A stretch of DNA of 64,000 nucleotides from Paenibacillus algicola (GTDB lineage Bacteria; Bacillota; Bacilli; Paenibacillales; Paenibacillaceae), in assembly GCF_005577435.1 (NCBI RefSeq), contig NZ_CP040396.1:323501-387500 (forward strand). Reading direction: 5' to 3'. A model generated the notes under the pieces. It ran no database searches. It was not told the origin of the DNA and saw only the letters and a list, made by a program, of their open reading frames with translations. The translations under genes were made by a program, and so were the position numbers. Of this stretch, positions 8,882-16,879 are shown piece after piece (the first letter of the stretch is position 1; every line of letters starts with the position of its first letter).

Positions 8882-9634
8882 TTGGTTCAATGTATGAAAC
8901 GATATGTAATGACTTTTGCCGCTGTTGTTGTCACTTTTGTTGGCCTCACAGGAATTAGAATTGATATTCATGCCTCAAGCGCAGATCCATTGATAAGTAC
9001 TGTACCAAAGTCGATAAAAAAATATGTACACTCGATCAATAGCGAGGATTGGGAAAGCTACGTAAACAGCTATTCTCCAGATCGACGATTAACGAATTTT
9101 CCAAGTGAAGCACAACGTAACAGCCGTACAGGAATTCTCTCGGTGAAATCCATTGAAATTTCAGAGATTAAAGAGATATCCGAGAAGGATATACATGAGG
9201 TTCAGCCCTATTTTAGCGAGATCGATAAAGGGTTGTATCAAGGCGTCAGATATTTTTATGTCGGGCTCAATTATCATGTGCATCACGAGAATGAGTTTTT
9301 CTACAACGGGGTTAGGTATGAAACCTTTGCTGTTGGTACATTACATGGAGAGGAATACATTCTTGGAAATGAGTTTGTTTATAATTTTGATCCACTTCAA
9401 TCATCTGGATATGCATTTGGTTCAGCCGCTGAACGTGAAGCCATCATTAGGGAGGAAAGAAGGCTGGGAGGTAACAGCAAGCCACCGGGCAATGGAGAAA
9501 TACAACCTCAACGTGTAGTCAGTTCCATCATTATTTCATTCACGAACCAGAATCATACCATAGGTCTTTGGACAATTTTGCGAGAGCATATCCAAGAGAT
9601 TATGAAAAAAGCCAAGCCACATGCATGGAAGTAA
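8882..9634 (+). CDS. Secreted protein with truncated SpoIID-like C-terminus
   Basis: The 250-residue product has a signal peptide (KRYVMTFAAVVVTFVG) and a middle region rich in aromatic residues. The end (ISFTNQNHTIGLWTILREHI, then IMKKAKPHAW) resembles the beginning of a SpoIID/LytB-type domain, where a PNEW-like motif is normally followed by EALKAGAMAVK. Here the frame stops just after HAW, so the catalytic domain is missing. About 150 bases on, a frame reading GRVQNWGQ could be decayed 3' material. TTG 8882 with AGGAGGGGG upstream is the likely start; ATG 8894 is an alternative. I regard it as a truncated, possibly still secreted, protein. Confidence 0.55.
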   Translation: MVQCMKRYVMTFAAVVVTFVGLTGIRIDIHASSADPLISTVPKSIKKYVHSINSEDWESYVNSYSPDRRLTNFPSEAQRNSRTGILSVKSIEISEIKEISEKDIHEVQPYFSEIDKGLYQGVRYFYVGLNYHVHHENEFFYNGVRYETFAVGTLHGEEYILGNEFVYNFDPLQSSGYAFGSAAEREAIIREERRLGGNSKPPGNGEIQPQRVVSSIIISFTNQNHTIGLWTILREHIQEIMKKAKPHAWK

Positions 9635-9723
9635 GCCAGGCAATCAGGTGCGTCCATGTTTACTATATGAAGCAGTAATAAACGAGTGCGTGAGAATGCA
9701 GTGATGACGTTTTTGCAGGAAGA

Positions 9724-9764
9724 CGTATATCATTTCTCTTTGGGTAACTAGCGGCAGGTTTCTA
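9724..9764 (+). repeat. Partial duplication of the next gene's 5' region
   Basis: About 40 bases beginning CGTATATCATTTCTCT recur with few mismatches at 9931-9972, inside the membrane-protein gene that starts at 9867. The intergenic copy has an in-frame stop. This marks a past rearrangement or recombination event between the truncated SpoIID-like gene and its neighbour. Confidence 0.75.
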
Positions 9765-9866
9765 TTGGGTGACGGTCGATGTCACCTGCAAGTGGACAGG
9801 TCGTGTGCAAAACTGGGGTCAGGTCCTGAAATGTTATCTATCGAGAAATAGTAAGGGAGTGGCAGG

Positions 9867-10355
9867 GTGAAGCGTGCGGATTTTTTTTACATTTGGGTCG
9901 CTATTACCGGTTATATAGCGGGTATGCTAACGTATATCATTTCTCTCTGGGTAACGAGCGGCAGGTTTTTTATAAACCTGGAGCTGCTGATGACCTGGAC
10001 GCTGGTTACTTTTTTTACAGTCGGTACTTCAATCTTTTTTCTTTGCGTAGTGCTCTTGAGGGCCATCCGCAGATATTATTTTTGGCTTCAAACAGCAGTG
10101 TTTATAGGCGTGGGGATCATTCCGATTACCATGGTTGCATTTATGATGGGCTCATTCAGCGTGAGCAATTTTAAATTTGTATTTTCGCCGGAGGGCGTTT
10201 ACTTTCTCATGTTTTTTACAAGCACGGCGCTTATCTGCTCCTACGGAACCTGGGTGGCTCAAAAAAAGCTTAATAAAAAGCCGTTTCTCATCCTGTCCGC
10301 CCTGATTGGAGCAGCGTTTATCATCGTCATGAAGCTAAATGCGGAAAGCATATGA
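9867..10355 (+). CDS. Four-helix membrane protein, unknown (DUF2975-like layout)
   Basis: The 162-residue protein has four hydrophobic segments (about residues 8-28, 40-66, 75-98 and 107-128) plus a weaker one near the C-terminus. It begins at GTG 9867 with AAGGGAG upstream. It overlaps the XRE-type regulator frame at 10352-10355, and such membrane protein plus Cro-like HTH pairs are typical of DUF2975-type loci in Firmicutes. The regulator probably controls the pair or is controlled through it. The family assignment rests on layout rather than clear motifs. Function is unknown. Confidence 0.6.
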   Translation: MKRADFFYIWVAITGYIAGMLTYIISLWVTSGRFFINLELLMTWTLVTFFTVGTSIFFLCVVLLRAIRRYYFWLQTAVFIGVGIIPITMVAFMMGSFSVSNFKFVFSPEGVYFLMFFTSTALICSYGTWVAQKKLNKKPFLILSALIGAAFIIVMKLNAESI

Positions 10356-10383
10356 ATTCTATCATTGAAGGAGGCGGGTATAG

Positions 10384-10627
10384 CTTGAAGTTTGAACTGG
10401 GACGCTGTTTGTTACATGAACGATTGCGGGAATCCGGAAAGTCAGTATCTTGGCTGGCCAAAGACCTGCACATGAAGCCGGAGCGGGTGCATGATTATAT
10501 CGACAACAAACGAGTCATGCCGCTTAAAGCGGCAATCGCTATTGCCGATTCCATCGGCTGCAATGTGACTGATTTGTATGAAGTCACTCCAAGCCCGCAA
10601 AAAGCCACAGACATTGAGCAAGACTGA
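10384..10627 (+). CDS. XRE/Cro-type transcriptional regulator
   Basis: A regulator of about 80 residues consisting almost wholly of a Cro/CI-type helix-turn-helix: RLRESGKSVSWLAKDLHM as the first helices, ERVHDYIDNKR as recognition region, and IADSIGCNVTDLYEV closing the fold. The TTG at 10384 has AAGGAGG ten bases upstream and gives MKFELGR. An in-frame ATG at 10352 would overlap the preceding gene by four bases but lacks as good a site. It is co-transcribed with the membrane protein upstream. Targets are unknown. Confidence 0.8.
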
Positions 10628-10662
10628 CATCGGCGGTTCCCTTCTACGAAAAGCTTGAAGTC

Positions 10663-10692
10663 TTTACTTATATGGTCATTTAGGCATATAAT
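10663..10692 (+). promoter_or_regulatory. Likely sigma-A promoter of rarD
   Basis: TATAAT at 10687-10692 is preceded by TTTACT at 10663-10668 with 18-base spacing. The start codon of rarD follows 36 bases later. Confidence 0.55.
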
Positions 10693-10728
10693 TCGTTCAG
10701 ACATCGAAGAGAGAAGAGGAACGCTTTA

Positions 10729-11607
10729 ATGAATAACGGGTTAGTTAACGCAATCATAGCGTATATCATGTGGGGGGTGCTCCCGCTTTATTGGAAGTGG
10801 CTGGGCGACGTGCCAGCAGGGGAAATTCTGTCTCACCGGGTGGTCTGGTCGTTCGTCTTCGTCGGCATACTGGTCGCGGCCCAGCGCCGTTTTGGTGACA
10901 TCAAGGTGATCATGTCGAGCCGTGCGCTTCTGCTGCCTCTTGCGGCAAGCGGGGTGCTGATCGCGATAAACTGGCTCATTTTTATATGGGCTGTGAACCA
11001 TGGTCATGTTGTGGAAACCAGTCTCGGTTATTATTTGAACCCGCTGCTGAACGTCGTGCTGGCTGTGGTGTTCCTCCAGGAAAAACCGAACCGCGGACAA
11101 TGGCTCGCCATTGCGATTGCCGGTATTGCCGTACTCATCATCGCAGTCGATTACGGACGCTTCCCATGGGTTTCCATGTCACTGGCGTTCTCGTTTGGTC
11201 TGTACGGCCTTGCGAAGAAGAAGATCAAGCAAGAGGCCTCGGTCGGCTTATTGTCGGAGACGGCTGTGATTCTGCCCATCGCCCTGATCTATTGGATGTA
11301 TCTAGCGGCTGCGGGACAAGCAACAGCATGGACGCTGTCTCCAGCCATGTTTGTCGGATTGCTGCTTTCCGGAGTGGTCACGGCGCTGCCGCTGTTGTTC
11401 TTTGCCCGGGCGGCTGCCCGGATGTCGCTGTCTACGCTCGGTTTCGTCCAATATATTGGACCCACGATCATGCTGCTGCTGAGTGTGTTTGTGTTTAAGG
11501 AAGCCGTCTCGCCGCTGGTGCTTGTTGGCTTTGTGCTCATCTGGACCGCCCTGATTGTGTACGCGGCAGCCTCAGTACGCAGTGCAAGACTCGCTAAAGT
11601 GAGCTGA
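10729..11607 (+). CDS. rarD: RarD-type EamA family transporter
   Basis: The 292-residue protein has about ten hydrophobic segments in two EamA/DMT repeats. Its beginning (a GLVNAIIAYIMWGVLPLYWK-like helix) and the segments SHRVVWS, HGHVVETSLGYYLNPLLNV and LGFVQYIGPT are hallmarks of RarD, originally linked to chloramphenicol sensitivity. Members export or import small metabolites; the substrate here is unknown. It has its own promoter and terminator and is monocistronic. The length is normal for the family, and base composition matches the core genome. Confidence 0.9.
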   Translation: MNNGLVNAIIAYIMWGVLPLYWKWLGDVPAGEILSHRVVWSFVFVGILVAAQRRFGDIKVIMSSRALLLPLAASGVLIAINWLIFIWAVNHGHVVETSLGYYLNPLLNVVLAVVFLQEKPNRGQWLAIAIAGIAVLIIAVDYGRFPWVSMSLAFSFGLYGLAKKKIKQEASVGLLSETAVILPIALIYWMYLAAAGQATAWTLSPAMFVGLLLSGVVTALPLLFFARAAARMSLSTLGFVQYIGPTIMLLLSVFVFKEAVSPLVLVGFVLIWTALIVYAAASVRSARLAKVS

Positions 11608-11647
11608 CGGCCATACGGATTGGGAAGAGGCTGTGATAGCCGCCTGG

Positions 11648-11677
11648 AAGGACGGATTTTGATCCGTCCTTTTTTTT
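11648..11677 (+). terminator. Terminator of rarD
   Basis: AAGGACGGAT and its exact complement around TTTG, followed by a T-run. Confidence 0.9.
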
Positions 11678-11718
11678 ATTCTTATCCTTCCATCCCAAGT
11701 AATATATAATTCAAACTG

Positions 11719-12054
11719 ATGACCCCTGTTCCTGATGAAAAACAATGGCTGTCCGTGGGAACCGTCAGCGAGGTGTAGATTTCCTCCAAACAACTGGACT
11801 TCATTCGATACGAAGGCACTTTGACTTTTCAGGGGGAGGCTGTGAATGAAGTGTTGGATGCCCCGAAGGGATTTGCTCTTACGAAAGAGACGCGGGTGTT
11901 CAAAAAAACCGAGGATGGAGTAAGAGAGATCGCGGCGATCTCGGACCTGCAGGACGGGCAGAGCATTGAAGTATGGACGCACTTCTTGAGCGACCATCTC
12001 CTGGGAGCTGCTGAAATAACGATTATCGATGGAGTGACGGCTCCTATATTTTGA
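11719..12054 (+). pseudogene. DUF3221-like protein remnant with in-frame stop
   Basis: A continuous frame of 111 codons from ATG 11719 is interrupted by TAG at 11776-11778. After it the frame runs on with FQGEAVNEVLDAPKGFAL, TRVFKKT and a closing DGQSIEVWTHF segment. That layout, a short beta barrel ending in a VGDxVEVW-like motif, resembles DUF3221-type secreted proteins, for which a complete example lies at 32921. No signal peptide or lipobox is left at the 5' end and no ribosome binding site precedes the first ATG. A TTG at 11821 could still start a 77-codon piece. I call it a pseudogene. Confidence 0.55.
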
Positions 12055-12133
12055 GAAAATCCGAGGTGAGTGATGATTACGGTGCCTTTTCCCACTCATT
12101 AACAGGCGTATTGAAGCACCAGGTGGCTTTAAC

Positions 12134-12610
12134 TTAATTATATCTGGAGCCGCCGCAGCCTCCGCTGGACAAGGGACTGCAGCAGCGGTCTGATTTGGCC
12201 ATGGCTTCATTAAACAGACTTACAGCGTGCAGCACCTGTTCCTGATCAGAGGGGCTCATATAGGAAAAGACCTCGCTCAGGTAATCGTTCATCTGATGGT
12301 CAATAGCGGCAGCAATGGATTGCCCTTCAGGGGTAAGCGCAAGAGTATACACTCTGCGGTCCCGAGGATCCTGCTGCTTGATGATGAGATTCATTTTGAT
12401 CAGGGACTGGGCTTGTCTGCTGAAGGTCGTAATATCCGTACCCAGCGTGTCGGCAACCTGCTGCATGGAAGGGTTATGCTGCCGGTCCACCTCATATAAA
12501 ATATGGCTCTGAACCAGAGTAATATCGGTATCTCCCACACTGCAGCAATGCTTGTTCAAAAAGCCAAAGCGGCGGGTCATAATCTGAAACAGCTCGCGGG
12601 CATGCTCCAT
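12134..12610 (-). CDS. MarR-family regulator with cysteine pairs
   Basis: The 158-residue protein has a MarR winged helix: NPSMQQVADTLGTDITTFSR as DNA-reading helices, then LIKMNLIIKQQDPRDRR as the wing with the usual D-x-R pattern. Unusually it carries vicinal cysteines near the N-terminus (NKHCCSVGD) and a cysteine-rich tail (SDRCCSPLSSGGCGGS). Such pairs bind thiol-reactive metals or metalloids or form redox switches. It is divergent from a flavoprotein that also ends in cysteine pairs, with a TTGCAT-A-ATGCAA operator between them. I infer that it senses an arsenic-like compound or oxidant and represses the flavoprotein and possibly itself. Confidence 0.85.
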   Translation of the reverse strand: MEHARELFQIMTRRFGFLNKHCCSVGDTDITLVQSHILYEVDRQHNPSMQQVADTLGTDITTFSRQAQSLIKMNLIIKQQDPRDRRVYTLALTPEGQSIAAAIDHQMNDYLSEVFSYMSPSDQEQVLHAVSLFNEAMAKSDRCCSPLSSGGCGGSRYN

Positions 12611-12739
12611 AGATTTATCATCTCCATCTACAGGGATCTTTGATTCTAGGATACCACAATCTCTGTGTTATACGGGATAGGCAGGTGCTCAGAAAGAAAG
12701 TCTGCGGCTGTACCCGTAACGAATTTTACACGATAATAC

Positions 12740-12752
12740 TTGCATAATGCAA
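12740..12752. promoter_or_regulatory. Palindromic operator, probable MarR site
   Basis: TTGCATAATGCAA is a perfect inverted repeat of six-base arms around one A. It lies in the divergent intergenic region, 65 bases before the flavoprotein start. Its left arm could serve as a -35, with TAGCAT 18 bases on, so binding would block that promoter. TTGC-N5-GCAA matches known MarR operator patterns. Confidence 0.6.
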
Positions 12753-12816
12753 ATAATTAGCGTAGCATGGGTAGCAGTGGAAGAGTAGACATGAACTAAA
12801 CAAGGAGGAGTTACAC

Positions 12817-14244
12817 ATGAAACCGATTGAGTTCAAGGAAACAGGAGCCTCGTGCTGTACCCCGAAGGGAGCAGGGGGTGCGGAAACAATGCCAGCTGCC
12901 TCCGTAGTTCAAGCGGATGCGCCAGTGCAGCAGCACGCTCACCTGCCTGTAGCGATCATCGGGGCAGGCCCGATCGGACTTGCGGCTGCTGCGCAGCTGG
13001 CGGAGAGAGGGCAGTCTTTTGTGCTGTTTGAAGCGGGGGATGCGGTAGGACATCATATCCGTCAATGGGGACATGTCCAGCTCTTCTCGACCTGGCAGTA
13101 CAACGTGGATCAGGCCGCGGCCCGTCTGCTGCGCCAGCACGGCTGGGAGGCGCCGAAGTCTGATGAGCTGCCGCTGGGACGGGAGCTGGTAGAGCAGTAT
13201 CTGGAGCCCTTGGCCCAGGTGCCGCCGCTGAAGCCGCATATCCGGCTGAATACGAAGGTGGTCTCCCTGTCCAGAAGAGCCACTGACAAGATGAAGTCTG
13301 CCGGCCGCGAAGCATTTCCCTTCGTGCTGTATGTCGAGCAGGACGGTGTCACTTCCCGCGTAGAGGCAAGAGCGGTTATTGATGCATCCGGAACTTGGGG
13401 TCAGCCGAATCCGCTCCAGGCTGATGGCGTATGGACTCGGGAGGAGCGCTCGTGGGCAGACCAAGTGACCTATGGCATTCCGGACATTTCCGGTGAACAG
13501 AAATCGAGATACGCCGGCAAGCGGGTGGCCGTGATCGGCAGCGGACACTCTGCGATCAACACCCTGCTCGATCTGGCCACCCTGAAGGCCGAGGTTCCTG
13601 CGACCGAGCTGATCTGGATTCTGCGCAAACGCACCGTGGAGGAAGCCTACGGCGGGGAGGGCGATGACCAGCTGGAGGCGCGGGGCGCCTTGGGAAGCCG
13701 GATTCATCAGCTGATGGATGCAGGTCAGATCACGGCAGTGACACCTTTTCGAGTAGAGCAGGTGAGTGGCCAGGGAGGGAAGCTGCAGCTGCTCGGTACG
13801 GGAGCAGACGGCACGATGGTCATCGACAGGCTGGATGAAATCATCGTGAATACGGGCAGCCGGCCAGACTATTCCTTCCTGAGTGAAATTCGGCTCAACA
13901 TTGATCCGGCGACCGAAAGCGTCGAGGCGCTGGCGCCCCTGATTGATCCCAATGAGCATAGCTGTGGCACGGTACGGCCTCACGGGGAGCGTGAGCTGCG
14001 CCATGGCGATCCCTACTTCTATACGGCAGGCATGAAGAGCTATGGCCGGGCGCCAACCTTCCTGATGGCGACCGGCTATGAGCAGGTAAGATCCATTGCA
14101 GCTTATCTGGCCGGCGATCTGGAAGCTGCGCAAAAGGTTGAGCTGGTGCTGCCGGAAACAGGAGTGTGCAGCGTTCCCCGCGCATCGTCGGACCCGGAGG
14201 ACGCCTGTACCGCGCCGAAACCTGAATCAGGCTGCTGCGGCTAA
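12817..14244 (+). CDS. FAD-dependent oxidoreductase with terminal CC motifs
   Basis: The 475-residue protein has an FAD-binding GAGPIGLAAAAQLAERG motif near residue 48 and an NAD(P)H-binding GSGHSAINTLLDL near residue 243, the two-Rossmann layout of class B flavin monooxygenases and thioredoxin-reductase-like enzymes. A conserved QWGHVQLFSTW block follows the first motif. Cysteines cluster at the ends: ASCCTPKG at the N-terminus, VCSV and DACTA near the C-terminus, and a final SGCCG. Similar flavoproteins occur in arsenic-resistance loci (ArsO-like), but no other ars gene is present here. The MarR regulator is divergent. A strong ribosome binding site (AAGGAGG) and a terminator make it a single-gene unit. 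The substrate is unknown. Confidence 0.8.
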   Translation: MKPIEFKETGASCCTPKGAGGAETMPAASVVQADAPVQQHAHLPVAIIGAGPIGLAAAAQLAERGQSFVLFEAGDAVGHHIRQWGHVQLFSTWQYNVDQAAARLLRQHGWEAPKSDELPLGRELVEQYLEPLAQVPPLKPHIRLNTKVVSLSRRATDKMKSAGREAFPFVLYVEQDGVTSRVEARAVIDASGTWGQPNPLQADGVWTREERSWADQVTYGIPDISGEQKSRYAGKRVAVIGSGHSAINTLLDLATLKAEVPATELIWILRKRTVEEAYGGEGDDQLEARGALGSRIHQLMDAGQITAVTPFRVEQVSGQGGKLQLLGTGADGTMVIDRLDEIIVNTGSRPDYSFLSEIRLNIDPATESVEALAPLIDPNEHSCGTVRPHGERELRHGDPYFYTAGMKSYGRAPTFLMATGYEQVRSIAAYLAGDLEAAQKVELVLPETGVCSVPRASSDPEDACTAPKPESGCCG

Positions 14245-14303
14245 TGCCGTCCATGTCAGCCATGCCGTGACTGGAGGGCTGACGCGGCTTTGGCTGCAAG
14301 TAC

Positions 14304-14346
14304 ATCCAGGCTTTTTGTTCGATGACAGGAGCCTGGATTTTTTTTC
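14304..14346 (+). terminator. Terminator of the flavoprotein gene
   Basis: ATCCAGGCT pairs with AGCCTGGAT around a 17-base loop, followed by nine T. Confidence 0.85.
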
Positions 14347-14452
14347 ATAACAGTAAGCACGGAAGAAATACATAATGTTCCTCTCCTTGGGTCATGATTT
14401 ATACGTAACGAAAGGTACATAGGTACCTATACCCCGAAGGAGGAAATATGGA

Positions 14453-14944
14453 ATGAAAAAAACATTGCTGCTGCTGATGACCCTGAGTCTGCTGATGATG
14501 CCGCTGGGCATGGCGAATGCTGAAGAACGAAAAGACGTCGTGGATACTGCGGTCGCAGCCGGACAGTTCTCGATCCTTGTCAAAGCGCTGGAGCAAGCCG
14601 GGCTGGTGGAAACGCTGAAGGGCAGCGGACCGTTCACGGTGTTCGCGCCAACCGATGAGGCGTTTGCCGCTCTGCTGAAGCAGCTGGACATCACTGCAGA
14701 GGAGCTGCTGGCACGCAAGGATTTGAAGGATATTTTGCTGTACCATGTGGTGCCGGGCAAGGTTCTGTCTACCGATCTTAAAGACGGAATGAAGGTCAAA
14801 ACGCTGCAGGGCAGCGATGTAACGATCTCCACGAATCCGGTGAAGGTGAATGATGCAAATGTGGTGAAACCGGATATTCTGGCTTCCAATGGCGTCATTC
14901 ATGTCATTGATCAGGTGCTGCTGCCGCAGCCAAAGCACAAATAA
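14453..14944 (+). CDS. Secreted fasciclin (FAS1) domain protein
   Basis: The 163-residue protein has a signal peptide ([14 protein letters not shown] to MANAE) and one FAS1 domain. Visible motifs are [13 protein letters not shown], the [14 protein letters not shown] hallmark, [11 protein letters not shown], and the closing [13 protein letters not shown] (H2 box). FAS1 domains mediate adhesion or bind small ligands outside the cell. There is no anchor, so it is probably released. A clear AGGAGG site precedes the ATG and a hairpin terminator follows. It is single and unrelated to its neighbours. Confidence 0.93.
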   Translation: MKKTLLLLMTLSLLMMPLGMANAEERKDVVDTAVAAGQFSILVKALEQAGLVETLKGSGPFTVFAPTDEAFAALLKQLDITAEELLARKDLKDILLYHVVPGKVLSTDLKDGMKVKTLQGSDVTISTNPVKVNDANVVKPDILASNGVIHVIDQVLLPQPKHK

Positions 14945-14972
14945 ACCGGCTGTAACAGCCGGCTTAACATGA

Positions 14973-14998
14973 AACCATCCTGCGGGATGGTTTTTTTT
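14973..14998 (+). terminator. Terminator of the fasciclin gene
   Basis: AACCATCC and GGATGGTT flank a short loop and are followed by a T-run. A second GC-rich hairpin lies at 14945-14961. Confidence 0.85.
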
Positions 14999-15002
14999 GC
15001 GA

Positions 15003-16673
15003 TTAAGTGCCCGGTGTGACCGAAAGGCCTCTTAAGATATGCTCAAATCGCTGCAGCAGAACGATTTCCTGGGCACTCAGGGTTTCAAGAGTGGCTTCAA
15101 CCGAAGAGTTCACCTGGATCAGCTGATTCAAATTAACGAGGGAGGGCGTGATCACAGGAAGGCTGGCGGTTCCGAGCACGGTCTGCAGCTTCTCGGCCTC
15201 GGAGTTCATAATATGGGCCTGACTGAGCTCAGCCAGGGCAATGGCAGCCAGGTTAATGGCATAATATTGCTGCAGAGACTGAATGACGAGTATATTGGAG
15301 GCACCAAACCCGGTGAGGATGGGACCGCCCGGCTCACTTTGAAACTGGAACTCGAACAGCGCCTCATTGACATACTGCCCAGATGGAGGGACACAAGAAA
15401 CCACCAGCTGGTACTGCACGATCACGGTCTGGCCCGGAATGATGTTCCCCAGCGGCAAGTTGGCCGGGGTTGCGCCGGGCTGCGGCACTCCGTCAACCGT
15501 GACACTGTTCGGAACGAGCGTGGTACACTCTGGTGAAGCGTCGAACATGACCACGACGGTGGCATCGGCGGTGCCTGTGTTAGTAATCTCCACCGTGTAC
15601 GTAATGACATCGCCTGGACTGACTACAGAGACGTCTGCGCTTTTAAGTGCTTCAAACCGGGGGGCGTTGACGTCGATTTGCAGCCCGACCCCGTTAATGA
15701 CATAGGCATCCCCGGAGGTCGTGCCCTGAATGACGGCATCCGTCTGCGCGTTAACCAGCTGGGGGGAGACGTCAATGTTCGTAATGTCATAGCCTTGTCT
15801 GCGGCCATCGGCATTGATCCCCAGCGGCTGATTGAGATTGCCGAAGGTGCCGGAGGTGTCGAGGGTTCCATCATCGCCGTTAATTTGGGAAGCAAAAAAA
15901 TTATCAATCGGGTTATTGGGACCCGATACCGGTGTCAGCGTTCCTACCGTAGGCCCGAACAAGAGCTGATCCCCAATGCGGTTGGAATCTCCCTCCAGGG
16001 AGCTGACCTGCAGCCTGCCATTAACGGGACCGGTAGTCGGTGTAAAGAAGCCCGAAATATTAAAGGGTGTACTTCCGGAGCCGGTACTGACGAACTCACT
16101 GGCTACAAAAATAGACATGTTACGAATCGGCAGCGTCGGATTCTGATAGGCAACCATCAGGGTCCAGCCGCCGGAGTTGGTCGTATTGTTGATGGCAGAG
16201 GTCGTAGCCACAATGTCCCCTACCGTATAAGTCCCCGCGCCTGCTGCTTGGACAAGGGCGGTGACGTCCGCCGAGCGCACATACAATACGTTAAATATAG
16301 TAGCGGCTGTAGCAGGATCGAAAGGAATCGAAAAGCTGCCGGCCGGTGTTGTGAACGAGACATTATCGTTAATAAAAGCGGAAAGATCTTGTCCTGCAAC
16401 ATTATAGCTGCCGGACCAGATTAATTCCGCATACAGCACGGTACTCTGTGCGGGCAGCTGCAGCACGGCGCTGGCTGCATTTTCTTGAAAGTTAAGCGTT
16501 GTACCTGGAGGGAAATCATTGACCTGGCTCAGTGGATTCGGCGTGGCCATAGCCCCGATTGCATCCTGATCTCCTTGATTGTTCGTATTTAGCTGCTTAC
16601 TGAGCCCGATCGTATTCCCCGTAAAGGTAATAGCACCATTGATGGTCGTGTCAAAACGATTAATGACGGCCAA
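15003..16673 (-). CDS. DUF11-domain surface protein, possibly spore-associated
   Basis: The 556-residue acidic, Thr/Asn/Val-rich protein has no signal peptide. Residues about 1-330 form a large beta domain (LYAELIWSGSYNV, GWTLMVAYQNP, GYDITNIDVSP), followed by one DUF11/conserved-repeat domain (SADVSVVSPGDVITYTVEI, then LGNIIPGQTVIVQYQ). A helical tail from about residue 465 ends in LSAQEIVLLQRFEHIL. Proteins with this plan are common in Bacillus and Paenibacillus and some are exosporium or spore-surface components. That role is inferred here. The likely start is TTG 16673 with AAGGGGTG upstream. It converges on the fasciclin gene and is monocistronic. Confidence 0.75.
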   Translation of the reverse strand: MAVINRFDTTINGAITFTGNTIGLSKQLNTNNQGDQDAIGAMATPNPLSQVNDFPPGTTLNFQENAASAVLQLPAQSTVLYAELIWSGSYNVAGQDLSAFINDNVSFTTPAGSFSIPFDPATAATIFNVLYVRSADVTALVQAAGAGTYTVGDIVATTSAINNTTNSGGWTLMVAYQNPTLPIRNMSIFVASEFVSTGSGSTPFNISGFFTPTTGPVNGRLQVSSLEGDSNRIGDQLLFGPTVGTLTPVSGPNNPIDNFFASQINGDDGTLDTSGTFGNLNQPLGINADGRRQGYDITNIDVSPQLVNAQTDAVIQGTTSGDAYVINGVGLQIDVNAPRFEALKSADVSVVSPGDVITYTVEITNTGTADATVVVMFDASPECTTLVPNSVTVDGVPQPGATPANLPLGNIIPGQTVIVQYQLVVSCVPPSGQYVNEALFEFQFQSEPGGPILTGFGASNILVIQSLQQYYAINLAAIALAELSQAHIMNSEAEKLQTVLGTASLPVITPSLVNLNQLIQVNSSVEATLETLSAQEIVLLQRFEHILRGLSVTPGT

Positions 16674-16879
16674 TGTTTACCACACCCCTTCTTGTATACT
16701 CCAGCTTATGATGCTTATCTCATGGAGGAGTGGATGTTTGCCAGCATACAGGCGTGGAAATGCTGCGGATGCTGGCAGCGATAGGCATCCCGCTCTCCAT
16801 CCAGATGCTATAATAATAAGAAAAGAATATGCGGCCAGGTGCTGGCAGAGATACGGATCGATGAAGGAGGAGATGCCTT

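Noticed and set aside
12811..14133. 440-codon minus-strand frame opposite the flavoprotein gene
   Set aside because: Lies wholly inside a well-supported plus-strand gene and shows no protein motif.
14415..14440. TAGGTACCTA palindrome before the fasciclin gene
   Set aside because: A ten-base palindrome alone, with no partner site or promoter context, is weak evidence for an operator.
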